Shown: positions 22,806 to 34,409 of the stretch, piece by piece
Position numbering within the stretch: the stretch's first letter is position 1
Layout: every line of letters begins with the position of its first letter
Assembly: GCA_963681505.1 (NCBI GenBank)
Contig: OY811972.1
Coordinates: forward strand, 62,001-126,000
Length of the DNA: 64,000 nt
Source of the DNA: Eunapius fragilis
Taxonomy: Eukaryota > Porifera > Demospongiae > Spongillida > Spongillidae
Direction of reading: 5' to 3'
Translations under genes and position numbers: made by a program
The notes under the pieces: model-generated
The model's input: only the letters and a program-made list of their open reading frames with translations
Databases searched by the model: none
What the model was told of the DNA's origin: nothing

Positions 22806-25510
22806 AATGTATGGGTGGGAACCTACTTTTGAATCGCTTGGTTAACCCATACCGAAGCAGGTATGCTCGGGGTGTCATTTAAAACAGATAGAGGAGTGGT
22901 TACTGCTATCTTCCATGTGTGCAGTGGTTTGCTCATATTGCATGTCTCATCAACACCTCGATGCTAAGATAGTCAAAAATTTCCCATAGAAATGTATGGG
23001 TGGGAACCTACTTTTGAATCGCTTGGTAAACCCATACCAAAGCAGGTATGCTCAGGGTGGCATTAAAAGGAGATAGAGGAGTGGTTACTGCTATCTTCCA
23101 TGTGTGCAGTGGTTTGCTCATATTGCATGTCTCATCAACACCTCGATGCTAAGAGAGTCAATATTTCCCTTAGAGATGTTGGGTGGTTTCCCATAGGAAT
23201 GTATGGGTGGGAACCTACTTTTAAATCGCTTGGTTAACCCATACCGAAGCAGGTATGCTCGGGGTGGCATTTAAAACAGATAGAGGAATCGTTACTGCTA
23301 TCTTCCAAGTGTGCAGTGGTTTGCTCATATTGCATGTCTCATCAACACCTCGATGCTAAGATAGTCAAAAATTTCCCATAGAAATGTATGCGTGGGAACC
23401 TACTTTTGAATCGCTTGGTAAACCCATACCAAAGCTGGTATGCTAGGGGTGGCATTTAAAACAGATAGAGGAGTGGTTACTGCTATCTTTTATGTGTGCA
23501 GTGGTTTACAAATATTGCATGTCTCATCAACACCTCGATGCTAAGATAGTCAAAAATTTCCCATTATAAAATGTATGGGTGGGTACCTACTTTTGAATCG
23601 CATGGTAAACCCATACCAAAGCAGGTATGCTCGGGGTGGCATTAAAACGAGATAGAGGAGTGGTTACTGCTATCTTCCATGTGTGCAGTGGTTTGCTCAT
23701 ATTGCATGTCTCATCAACACCTCGATGCTAAGATAGTCAATATTTCCCTTAGAGATGTATGGGTGGTTTCCCATAGGAATGTATGGGTGGGAACCTACTT
23801 TTGAATCGCTTGATTAACCCGTACCGAAGCAGGTATGCTCGGGGTGGCATTTAAAACAGATAGAGGAGTGGTTACTGCTATCTTCCATGTGTGCAGTGGT
23901 TTGCTCATATTGCATGTCTCATCAACACCTCGATGCTAAGATAGTCAAAAATTTCCCATAGAAATGTATGGGTGGGAACCTACTTTTGAATCGCTTGGTA
24001 AACCCATACCAAAGCAGGTATGCTCGGGGTGGCATTAAAAGGAGATAGAGGAGTGGTTACTGCTATCTTTTATGTGTGCAGTGGTTTACTCATATTGCAT
24101 GTCTGATCAACACCTCGATGCTAAGATAGTCAAAAATTTCCCATAGAAATGTATGGGTGGGAACCTACTTTTGAATCGCTTGGTAAACCCATACCAAAGC
24201 AGGTATGCTCGGGGTGGCATTAAAAGGAGATAGAGGAGTGGTTACCGCTATCTTCCATGTGTGCAGTGGTTTGCTCATATTGCATGTCTCATCAACACCT
24301 CGATGCTAAGATAGTCAATATTTCCCTTAGAGATGTATGGGTGGTTTCCCATAGGAATGTATGGGTGGGAACCTACTTTTGAATCGCTTGGTTAACCCAT
24401 ACCGAAGCAGGTATGCTCGGGGTGGCATTTAAAACAGATAGAGGAGTGGTTACTGCTATCTTCCATGTGTGCAGTGGTTTGCTCATATTGCATGTCTCAT
24501 CAACACCTCGATGCTAAGATAGTCAAAAATTTCCCATAGAAATGTATGGGTGGGAACCTACTTTTGAATCGCTTGGTAAACCCATACCAAAGCAGGTATG
24601 CTCGGGGTGGCATTAAAAGGAGATAGAGGAGTGGTTACTGCTATCTTCCATGTGTGCAGTGGTTTGCTCATATTGCATGTCTCATCAACACCTCGATGCT
24701 AAGAGAGTCAATATTTCCCTTAGAGATGTTGGGTGGTTTCCCATAGGAATGTATGGGTGGGAACCTACTTTTAAATCGCTTGGTTAACCCATACCGAAGC
24801 AGGTATGCTCGGGGTGGCATTTAAAACAGATAGAGTAATGGTTACTGCTATCTTCCAAGTGTGCAGTGGTTTGCTCATATTGCATGTCTCATCAACACCT
24901 CGATGCTAAGATAGTCAAAAATTTCCCATAGAAATGTATGGGTGGGAACCTACTTTTGAATCGCTTGGTAAACCCATTCCAAAGCAGGTATGCTCGGGGT
25001 GGTATTAAAAGGAGATAGAGGAGTGGTTACTGCTATCTTCCATGTGTGCAGTGGTTTGCTCATATTGCATGTCTCATCAACACCTCGATGCTAAGATAGT
25101 CAATATTTCCCTTAGAGATGTATGGGTGGTTTCCCATAGGAATGTATGGGTGGGAACCTACTTTTGAATCGCTTGGTTAACCCATACCGAAGCAGGTATG
25201 CTCGGGGTGGCATTTAAAACAGATAGAGGAATGGTTACTGCTATCTTCCAAGTGTGCAGTGGTCTGCTCATATTGCATGTCTCATCAACACCTCGATGCT
25301 AAGATAGTCAAAAATTTCCCATAGACATGTATGGGTGGGAACCTACTTTTGAATCGCTTGGTAAACCCATACCAAAGCTGGTATGCTAGGGGTGGCATTT
25401 AAAACAGATAGAGGAGTGGTTACTGCTATCTTTTATGTGTGCAGTGGTTTACTCATATTGCATGTCTCATCAACACCTCGATTCTAAGATAGTCAAAAAT
25501 TTCCCATAGA
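22806..25510 (+). repeat. 14-mer tandem duplication, copy 2, 2705 bp
   Basis: Copy 2 repeats 20101-22805 with few changes. It has CATACCGAAGC at 25187 where copy 1 has CATACCAAAGC at 22482, and CTTGATTAACCC near 23812 where copy 1 has TAGCTTGATTAACCC. GGTACC recurs at 23582-23587. These sites occur only in this duplication as far as I could see. Confidence 0.88.
22807..22991 (+). repeat. Chimeric A/B monomer at the 2705-bp duplication junction
   Basis: Upstream of the anchor this monomer is A-type (five A, ATAGAAATG), but it continues with the B bases GGTTAACCC and CCGAAGC and keeps A length. The switch lies between 22806 and 22842, within sequence common to both types. It also has the private GGTGTCATT. 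The same chimera, without that change, recurs at 25512. Confidence 0.82.
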
Positions 25511-25511
25511 A

Positions 25512-25696
25512 ATGTATGGGTGGGAACCTACTTTTGAATCGCTTGGTTAACCCATACCGAAGCAGGTATGCTCGGGGTGGCATTTAAAACAGATAGAGGA
25601 GTGGTTACTGCTATCTTCCATGTGTGCAGTGGTTTGCTCATATTGCATGTCTCATCAACACCTCGATGCTAAGATAGTCAAAAATTTCCCATAGAA
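25512..25696 (+). repeat. Second copy of the chimeric A/B monomer
   Basis: Structure is the same as at 22807, exactly 2705 bp on. A second chimera after copy 2 implies that a third copy once began here and was replaced by ordinary 12-mer sequence shortly after, because the next monomer has ACCAACGC and the copies elsewhere do not. Confidence 0.78.
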
Positions 25697-27712
25697 ATGT
25701 ATGGGTGGGAACCTACTTTTGAATCGCTTGGTAAACCCATACCAACGCAGGTATGCTCGGGGTGGCATTAAAAGGAGATAGAGGAGTGGTTACTGCTATC
25801 TTCCATGTGTGCAGTGGTTTGCTCATATTGCATGTCTGATCAACACCTCGATACTAAGAGAGTCAATATTTCCCTTAGAGATGTTGGGTGGTTTCCCATA
25901 GGAATGTATGGGTGGGAACCTACTTTTAAATCGCTTGGTTAACCCATACCGAAGCAGGTATGCTCGGGGTGGCATTTAAAACAGATAGAGTAATGGTTAC
26001 TGCTATCTTCCAAGTGTGCAGTGGTTTGCTCATATTGCATGTCTCATCAACACCTCGATGCTAAGATAGTCAAAAATTTCCCATAGAAATGTATGGGTGG
26101 GAACCTACTTTTGAATCGCTTGGTAAACCCATTCCAAAGCAGGTATGCTCGGGGTGGCATTAAAAGGAGATAGAGGAGTGGTTACTGCTATCTTCCATGT
26201 GTGCAGTGGTTTGCTCATATTGCATGTCTCATCAACACCTCGATGCTAAGATAGTCAATATTTCCCTTAGAGATGTATGGGTGGTTTCCCATAGGAATGT
26301 ATGGGTGGGAACCTACTTTTGAATCGCTTGGTTAACCCATACCGAAGCAGGTATGCTCGGGGTGGCATTTAAAACAGATAGAGGAATGGTTACTGCTATC
26401 TTCCAAGTGTGCAGTGGTCTGCTCATATTGCATGTCTCATCAACACCTCGATGCTAAGATAGTCAAAAATTTCCCATAGACATGTATGGGTGGGAACCTA
26501 CTTTTGAATCGCTTGGTAAACCCATACCAAAGCTGGTATGCTAGGGGTGGCATTTAAAACAGATAGAGGAGTGGTTACTGCTATCTTTTATGTGTGCAGT
26601 GGTTTACTCATATTGCATGTCTCATCAACACCTCGATTCTAAGATAGTCAAAAATTTCCCATAGAAATGTATGGGTGGGAACCTACTTTTGAATCGCTTG
26701 GTAAACCCATACCAAAGCACGTATGCTCGGGGTAGTATTTAAAACAGATAGAGGAGTGGTTACTGCTATCTTCCAAGTGTGCAGTAGTTTGCTCATATTG
26801 CATGTCTCATCAACACCTCGATGCTAAGATAGTCAAAAATTTCCCATAGAAATGTATGGGTGGGAACCTACTTTTGAATCGCTTGGTAAACCCATACCAA
26901 AGCTGGTATACTAGGGGTGGCATTTAAAACAGATAGAGGAGTGGTTACTGCTATCTTTTATGTGTGCAGTGGTTTACTCATATTGCATGTCTCATCAACA
27001 CCTCGATGCTAAGATTGTCAAAAATTTCCCATAGAAATGTATGGGTGGGAACCTACTTTTGAATCGCTTGGTAAACCCATACCAAAGCAGGTATGCTCGG
27101 GGTGGCATTAAAAGGAGATAGAGGAGTGGTTACCGCTATCTTCCATGTGTGCAGTGGTTTGCTCATATTGCATGTCTCATCAACACCTCGATGCTAAGAT
27201 AGTCAATATTTCCCTTAGAGATGTATGGGTGGTTTCCCATAGGAATGTATGGGTGGGAACCTACTTTTGAATCGCTTGGTTAACCCATACCGAAGCAGGT
27301 ATGCTCGGGGTGGCATTTAAAACAGATAGAGGAGTGGTTACTGCTATCTTCCATGTGTGCAGTGGTTTGCTCATATTGCATGTCTCATCAACACCTCGAT
27401 GCTAAGATAGTCAAAAATTTCCCATAGAAATGTATGGGTGGGAACCTACTTTTGAATCGCTTGGTAAACCCATACCAAAGCAGGTATGCTCGGGGTGGCA
27501 TTAAAAGGAGATAGAGGAGTGGTTACTGCTATCTTTTATGTGTGCAGTGGTTTACTCATATTGCATGTCTCATCAACACCTCGATGCTAAGATAGTCAAA
27601 AATTTCCCATAGAAATGTATGGGTGGGAACCTACTTTTGAATCGCTTGGTAAACCCATACCAAAGCAGGTATGCTCGGGGTGGCATTAAAAGGAGATAGA
27701 GGAGTGGTTACC
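25610..27712 (+). repeat. 11-mer tandem duplication, copy 1, 2103 bp
   Basis: The period is 11 x 185 plus 3 x 23 minus 1, exactly one 208-bp B shorter than the 12-mer. Copy-specific marks are ACCAACGCAGG at 25741, GTCTGATC followed by GATACTAAGAGAG near 25834-25861, and GGGGTAGTATTT near 26730. All recur 2103 bp later. Confidence 0.88.
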
Positions 27713-29815
27713 GCTATCTTCCATGTGTGCAGTGGTTTGCTCATATTGCATGTCTCATCAACACCTCGATGCTAAGATAGTCAAAAATTTCCCATAGAAA
27801 TGTATGGGTGGGAACCTACTTTTGAATCGCTTGGTAAACCCATACCAACGCAGGTATGCTCGGGGTGGCATTAAAAGGAGATAGAGGAGTGGTTACTGCT
27901 ATCTTCCATGTGTGCAGTGGTTTGCTCATATTGCATGTCTGATCAACACCTCGATACTAAGAGAGTCAATATTTCCCTTAGAGATGTTGGGTGGTTTCCC
28001 ATAGGAATGTATGGGTGGGAACCTACTTTTAAATCGCTTGGTTAACCCATACCGAAGCAGGTATGCTCGGGGTGGCATTTAAAACAGATAGAGTAATGGT
28101 TACTGCTATCTTCCAAGTGTGCAGTGGTTTGCTCATATTGCATGTCTCATCAACACCTCGATGCTAAGATAGTCAAAAATTTCCCATAGAAATGTATGGG
28201 TGGGAACCTACTTTTGAATCGCTTGGTAAACCCATTCCAAAGCAGGTATGCTCGGGGTGGCATTAAAAGGAGATAGAGGAGTGGTTACTGCTATCTTCCA
28301 TGTGTGCAGTGGTTTGCTCATATTGCATGTCTCATCAACACCTCGATGCTAAGATAGTCAATATTTCCCTTAGAGATGTATGGGTGGTTTCCCATAGGAA
28401 TGTATGGGTGGGAACCTACTTTTGAATCGCTTGGTTAACCCATACCGAAGCAGGTATGCTCGGGGTGGCATTTAAAACAGATAGAGGAATGGTTACTGCT
28501 ATCTTCCAAGTGTGCAGTGGTCTGCTCATATTGCATGTCTCATCAACACCTCGATGCTAAGATAGTCAAAAATTTCCCATAGACATGTATGGGTGGGAAC
28601 CTACTTTTGAATCGCTTGGTAAACCCATACCAAAGCTGGTATGCTAGGGGTGGCATTTAAAACAGATAGAGGAGTGGTTACTGCTATCTTTTATGTGTGC
28701 AGTGGTTTACTCATATTGCATGTCTCATCAACACCTCGATTCTAAGATAGTCAAAAATTTCCCATAGAAATGTATGGGTGGGAACCTACTTTTGAATCGC
28801 TTGGTAAACCCATACCAAAGCACGTATGCTCGGGGTAGTATTTAAAACAGATAGAGGAGTGGTTACTGCTATCTTCCAAGTGTGCAGTAGTTTGCTCATA
28901 TTGCATGTCTCATCAACACCTCGATGCTAAGATAGTCAAAAATTTCCCATAGAAATGTATGGGTGGGAACCTACTTTTGAATCGCTTGGTAAACCCATAC
29001 CAAAGCTGGTATACTAGGGGTGGCATTTAAAACAGATAGAGGAGTGGTTACTGCTATCTTTTATGTGTGCAGTGGTTTACTCATATTGCATGTCTCATCA
29101 ACACCTCGATGCTAAGATTGTCAAAAATTTCCCATAGAAATGTATGGGTGGGAACCTACTTTTGAATCGCTTGGTAAACCCATACCAAAGCAGGTATGCT
29201 CGGGGTGGCATTAAAAGGAGATAGAGGAGTGGTTACCGCTATCTTCCATGTGTGCAGTGGTTTGCTCATATTGCATGTCTCATCAACACCTCGATGCTAA
29301 GATAGTCAATATTTCCCTTAGAGATGTATGGGTGGTTTCCCATAGGAATGTATGGGTGGGAACCTACTTTTGAATCGCTTGGTTAACCCATACCGAAGCA
29401 GGTATGCTCGGGGTGGCATTTAAAACAGATAGAGGAGTGGTTACTGCTATCTTCCATGTGTGCAGTGGTTTGCTCATATTGCATGTCTCATCAACACCTC
29501 GATGCTAAGATAGTCAAAAATTTCCCATAGAAATGTATGGGTGGGAACCTACTTTTGAATCGCTTGGTAAACCCATACCAAAGCAGGTATGCTCGGGGTG
29601 GCATTAAAAGGAGATAGAGGAGTGGTTACTGCTATCTTTTATGTGTGCAGTGGTTTACTCATATTGCATGTCTCATCAACACCTCGATGCTAAGATAGTC
29701 AAAAATTTCCCATAGAAATGTATGGGTGGGAACCTACTTTTGAATCGCTTGGTAAACCCATACCAAAGCAGGTATGCTCGGGGTGGCATTAAAAGGAGAT
29801 AGAGGAGTGGTTACC
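27713..29815 (+). repeat. 11-mer tandem duplication, copy 2, 2103 bp
   Basis: Copy 2 repeats the previous unit, with ACCAACGCAGG at 27844 and GGTAGTATTT near 28833. The junction lies between the copy 1 base at 27712 (TTACCGC, a mark that normally precedes a B) and the A-type AAAAATTT at 27783; everything between is identical in both parents. From 28770 the sequence also reads as a normal 12-mer. Confidence 0.87.
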
Positions 29816-31080
29816 GCTATCTTCCATGTGTGCAGTGGTTTGCTCATATTGCATGTCTCATCAACACCTCGATGCTAAGATAGTCAATATTTCCCTTAGA
29901 GATGTATGGGTGGTTTCCCATAGGAATGTATGGGTGGGAACCTACTTTTGAATCGCTTGGTTAACCCATACCGAAGCAGGTATGCTCGGGGTGGCATTTA
30001 AAACAGATAGAGGAGTGGTTACTGCTATCTTCCATGTGTGCAGTGGTTTGCTCATATTGCATGTCTCATCAACACCTCGATGCTAAGATAGTCAAAAATT
30101 TCCCATAGAAATGTATGGGTGGGAACCTACTTTTGAATCGCTTGGTAAACCCATACCAAAGCAGGTATGCTCAGGGTGGCATTAAAAGGAGATGGAGGAG
30201 TGGTTACTGCTATCTTCCATGTGTGCAGTGGTTTGCTCATATTGCATGTCTCATCAACACCTCGATGCTAAGAGAGTCAATATTTCCCTTAGAGATGTTG
30301 GGTGGTTTCCCATAGGAATGTATGGGTGGGAACCTACTTTTAAATCGCTTGGTTAACCCATACCGAAGCAGGTATGCTCGGGGTGGCATTTAAAACAGAT
30401 AGAGGAATCGTTACTGCTATCTTCCAAGTGTGCAGTGGTTTGCTCATTTTGCATGTCTCATCAACACCTCGATGCTAAGATAGTCAAAAATTTCCCATAG
30501 AAATGTATGGGTGGGAACCTACTTTTGAATCGCTTGGTAAACCCATTCCAAAGCAGGTATGCTCGGGGTGGCATTAAAAGGAGATAGAGGAGTGGTTACT
30601 GCTATCTTCCATGTGTGCAGTGGTTTGCTCATATTGCATGTCTCATCAACACCTCGATGCAAAGATAGTCAATATTTCCCTTAGAGATGTATGGGTGGTT
30701 TCCCATAGGAATGTATGGGTGGGAACCTACTTTTGAATCGCTTGGTTAACCCATACCGAAGCAGGTATGCTCGGGGTGGCATTTAAAACAGATAGAGGAA
30801 TGGTTACTGCTATCTTCCAAGTGTGCAGTGGTTTGCTCATATTGCATGTCTCATCAACACCTCGATGCTAAGATAGTCAAAAATTTCCCATAGACATGTA
30901 TGGGTGGGAACCTACTTTTGAATCGCTTGGTAAACCCATTCCAAAGCTGGTATGCTAGGGGTGGCATTTAAAACAGATAGAGGAGTGGTTACTGCTATCT
31001 TCCATGTGTGCAGTGGGTTACTCATATTGCATGTCACATCAACACCTCGATGCTAAGATAGTCAAAAATTTCCCATAGAA
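28770..31080 (+). repeat. 12-mer unit, 2311 bp, twin of 4917-7227
   Basis: It overlaps the end of the preceding 2103-bp copy and completes a regular 12-mer that includes the B (start 29926) missing from the 2103-bp units. It matches 4917-7227 at offset 23853, including GCTCAGGG, GAATCGTTAC, GCTCATTTTGC, GATGCAAAG, GTGGGTTACTC and GTCACATC. It has the private GGAGATGGAGG near 30192. Confidence 0.88.
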
Positions 31081-31866
31081 ATGTATGGGTGGGAACCTAC
31101 TTTTGAATCGCTTGGTAAACCCATACCAAAGCACGTATGCTCGGGGTGGCATTTAAAACAGATAGAGGAGTGGTTACTGCTATCTTCCATGTGTGCAGTG
31201 GTTTGCTCATATTGCATGTCTCATCAACACCTCGATGCTAAGATAGTCAATATTTCCCTTAGAGTTGTATGGGTGGTTTCCCACAGGAATGTATGGGTGG
31301 GAACCTACTTTTGAATCGCTTGGTTAACCCATACCGAAGCAGCTATGCTCGGGGTGGCATTTAAAACAGATAGAGGAATGGTTACTGCTATCTTCCCAGT
31401 GTGCAGTAGATTGCTCATATTGCATGTCTCATCAACACCTCGATGCTAAGATAGTCAAAAATTTCCCATAGAAATGTATGGGTGGGAACCTACTTTTGAA
31501 TCGCTTGGTAAACCCATACCAAAGCAGGTATGCTCGGGGTGGCATTAAAAGGAGATAGAGGAGTGGTGACCGCTATCTTCCATGTGTGCAGTGGTTTGCT
31601 CATATTGCATGTCTCATCAACACCTCGATGCTAAGATAGTCAATATTTCCCTTAGAGATGTATGGGTGGTTTCCCATAGGATTGTATGGATGGGAACCTA
31701 CTTTTGAATCGCTTGGTTAACCCATACCGAAGCAGGTATGCTCGGGGTGGCATTTAAAACAGATAGAGGAATGGTTACTGCTATCTTCCAAGTGTGCAGT
31801 GGTTTGCTCATATTGCATGTCTCATCAATACCTCGATGCTAAGATAGTCAAAAATTTCCCATAGAA
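31081..31866 (+). repeat. Transition segment, A-B-A-B, 786 bp
   Basis: Starts are 31081, 31289, 31474 and 31682. The first B has AGAGTTGTATGGG and CCCACAGG, followed by GCAGCTATG and TTCCCAGTG. The same pair recurs at 55727-56120 and 61245-61638. The last B has ATTGTATGGATGGG and leads into tetramers. This is the counterpart of 7228-8799, differently arranged. Confidence 0.82.
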
Positions 31867-33415
31867 ATGTATGGGTGGGAACCTACTTTTGAATCGCTTG
31901 GTAAACCCATACCAAAGCTCGTATGCTCGGGGTGGCATTTAAAACAGATAGAGGAATGGTTACTGCTATCTTCCATGTGTGCAGTGGTTTGCTCATATTG
32001 CATGTCTTATCAACACCTCGATGCTAAGATAGTCAAAAATTTCCCATAGAAATGTATGCGTGGGAACCTACTTTTGAATCGCTTGGTAAACCCATACCAA
32101 AGCTGGTATGCTAGGGGTGGCATTTAAAACAGATAGAGGAGTGGTTACTGCTATCTTTTATGTGTGCAGTGGTTTACTCATATTGCATGTCTCATCAACA
32201 CCTCGATGCTAAGATAGTCAATATTTCCCTTAGAGATGTATGGGTGGTTTCCCATAGGAATGTATGGGTGGGAACCTACTTTTGAATCGCTTGGTTAACC
32301 CATACCGAAGCAGGTATGTTCTGGGTGGCATTTAAAACAGATAGAGGAATGATGACTGCTATCTTCCAAGTGTGCAGTGGTTTGCTCATAATGCATGTCT
32401 CATCAACACCTCGATGCTAAGATAGTCAATATTTCCCTTAGAGATGTATGGGTGGTTTCCCATAGGATTGTATGGATGGGAACCTACTTTTGAATCGCTT
32501 GGTTAACCCATACCGAAGCAGGTATGCTCGGGGTGGCATTTAAAACAGATAGAGGAATGGTTACTGCTATCTTCCAAGTGTGCAGTGGTTTGCTCATATT
32601 GCATGTCTCATCAATACCTCGATGCTAAGATAGTCAAAAATTTCCCATAGAAATGTATGGGTGGGAACCTACTTTTGAATCGCTTGGTAAACCCATACCA
32701 AAGCTCCTATGCTCGGGGTGGCATTTAAAACAGATAGAGGAATGGTTACTGCTATCTTCCATGTGTGCAGTGGTTTGCTCATATTGCATGTCTTATCAAC
32801 ACCTCGATGCTAAGATAGTCAAAAATTTCCCATAGAAATGTATGCGTGGGAACCTACTTTTGAATCGCTTGGTAAACCCATACCAAAGCTGGTATGCTAG
32901 GGGTGGCATTTAAAACAGATAGAGGAGTGGTTACTGCTATCTTTTATGTGTGCAGTGGTTTACTCATATTGCATGTCTCATCAACACCTCGATGCTAAGA
33001 TAGTCAATATTTCCCTTAGAGATGTATGGGAGGTTTCCCATAGGAATGTATGGGTGGGAACCTACTTTTGAATCGCTTGGTTAACCCATACCGAAGCAGG
33101 TATGCTCTGGGTGGCATTTAAAACAGATAGAGGAATGATGACTGCTATCTTCCAAGTGTGCAGTGGTTTGCTCATAATGCATGTCTCATCAACACCTCGA
33201 TGCTAAGATAGTCAAAAATTTACGGTAGAAATGTATGGGTGGGAACCTACTTTTGAATCGCTTGGTAAACCCATACCAAAGCTGGTATGCTAGGGGTGGC
33301 ATTTAAAACAGATAGAGGAGTGCTTACTGCTATCTTCCATGTGTGCAGTGGTTTACTCATATTGCATGTCTCATCAACATCTCGATGCTAAGATAGTCAA
33401 AAATTTCCCATAGAA
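31867..33415 (+). repeat. Two A-A-B-B tetramers (786, 763 bp)
   Basis: Units start at 31867 and 32653. The last ends with the same TTACGGTAGAAATG monomer (33221-33234) as the tetramer block at 8800-11134, so both blocks share one right edge. Offset to the first block is 22281 counted from the right edge and 23067 from the left, a difference of exactly one tetramer. Confidence 0.9.
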
Positions 33416-34409
33416 ATGTATGGGTGGGAACCTACTTTTGAATCGCTTGGTAAAACCATACCAAAGCACGTATGCTCGGGGTGGCATTTAAAACAGATAG
33501 AGGAGTGGTTCCTGCTATCTTTCATGTGTGCAGTGGTTTGCTCACATTGCATGTCTCATCAACACCTCGATGCTAAGATAGTCAATATTTCCCATAGAGA
33601 TGTATGGGTGGTTTCCCATAGGAATGTATCGGTGGGAACCTACTTTTGAATCGCTTGGTTAACCCATACCGAAGCAGGTATGCTCGGGGTGGCATTTAAA
33701 ACAGATACAGGAGTGGTTACTGCTATCTTCCAAGAGTGCAGTGGTTTGCTCATTTTGCATGTCTAATCAACACCTCGATGCTAAGGTAGTCAATACTACC
33801 CATAGAGATGTATGGGTGGTTTCTTATAGGAATGTATGGGTGGGAACCTACTTTTGAATCGCTTGGTTAACCCATACCGAAGCAGGTATGCTCGGGGTGG
33901 CAATTATAACAGTTGGAGGAGTGGTTTCTGCTATCTTCCAAGAGTTCAGTGGTTTGCTCATATTGCAAGTCTCATCAACACCTCGATGCTAAGATAGTCA
34001 AAAATTTCCCATAGAAATGTATGGGTGGGAACCTACTTTTGAATCGCTTGGTAAACCCATACCAAAGCAGAAATGCTCGGGGTGGCATTTAAAGGAGATA
34101 GAGGAGTGGTTACTGCTATCGTCCATGTGTGCAGTGGTTTACTCATATTGCATGTCTCATCAACACCTCGATGCTAAGATAGTCAATATTTCCCTTAGAG
34201 ATGTATGGGTGGTTTCACACAGGAATGTATGGGTGGGAACCTACTTTTGAATCGCTTGGTTAACCCATACCGAAGCAGGTATGCTCGGGGTGGTATTAAA
34301 AACAGATAGAGGAGTGGTTACTGCTATCTTCCAAATGTGCTGTGGTTTGCTCATATTGCATGTCTCATCAACACCTCGATGCTAAGATAGTCAAAAATTT
34401 CCCATAGAA
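33416..34409 (+). repeat. Truncated C-type unit, 5 monomers
   Basis: Starts are 33416, 33624, 33832, 34017 and 34225. Order and marks follow 15641-16635 (GTATCGGTGGG, GATACAGG, AATACTACCC, CAATTATAACAGTTGG, GCAGAAATGC, TTTCACACAGG). The full GCTCGGGGTGGC is kept. The last monomer switches to GGTATTAAAAAC, an A3 mark, so a C/12-mer junction lies inside it. Confidence 0.85.

Noticed and set aside
30115-30315. A 66-codon open frame in a third frame
   Set aside because: It exists because of one private base change near 30192 and has no counterpart in the twin unit at 4917-7227.
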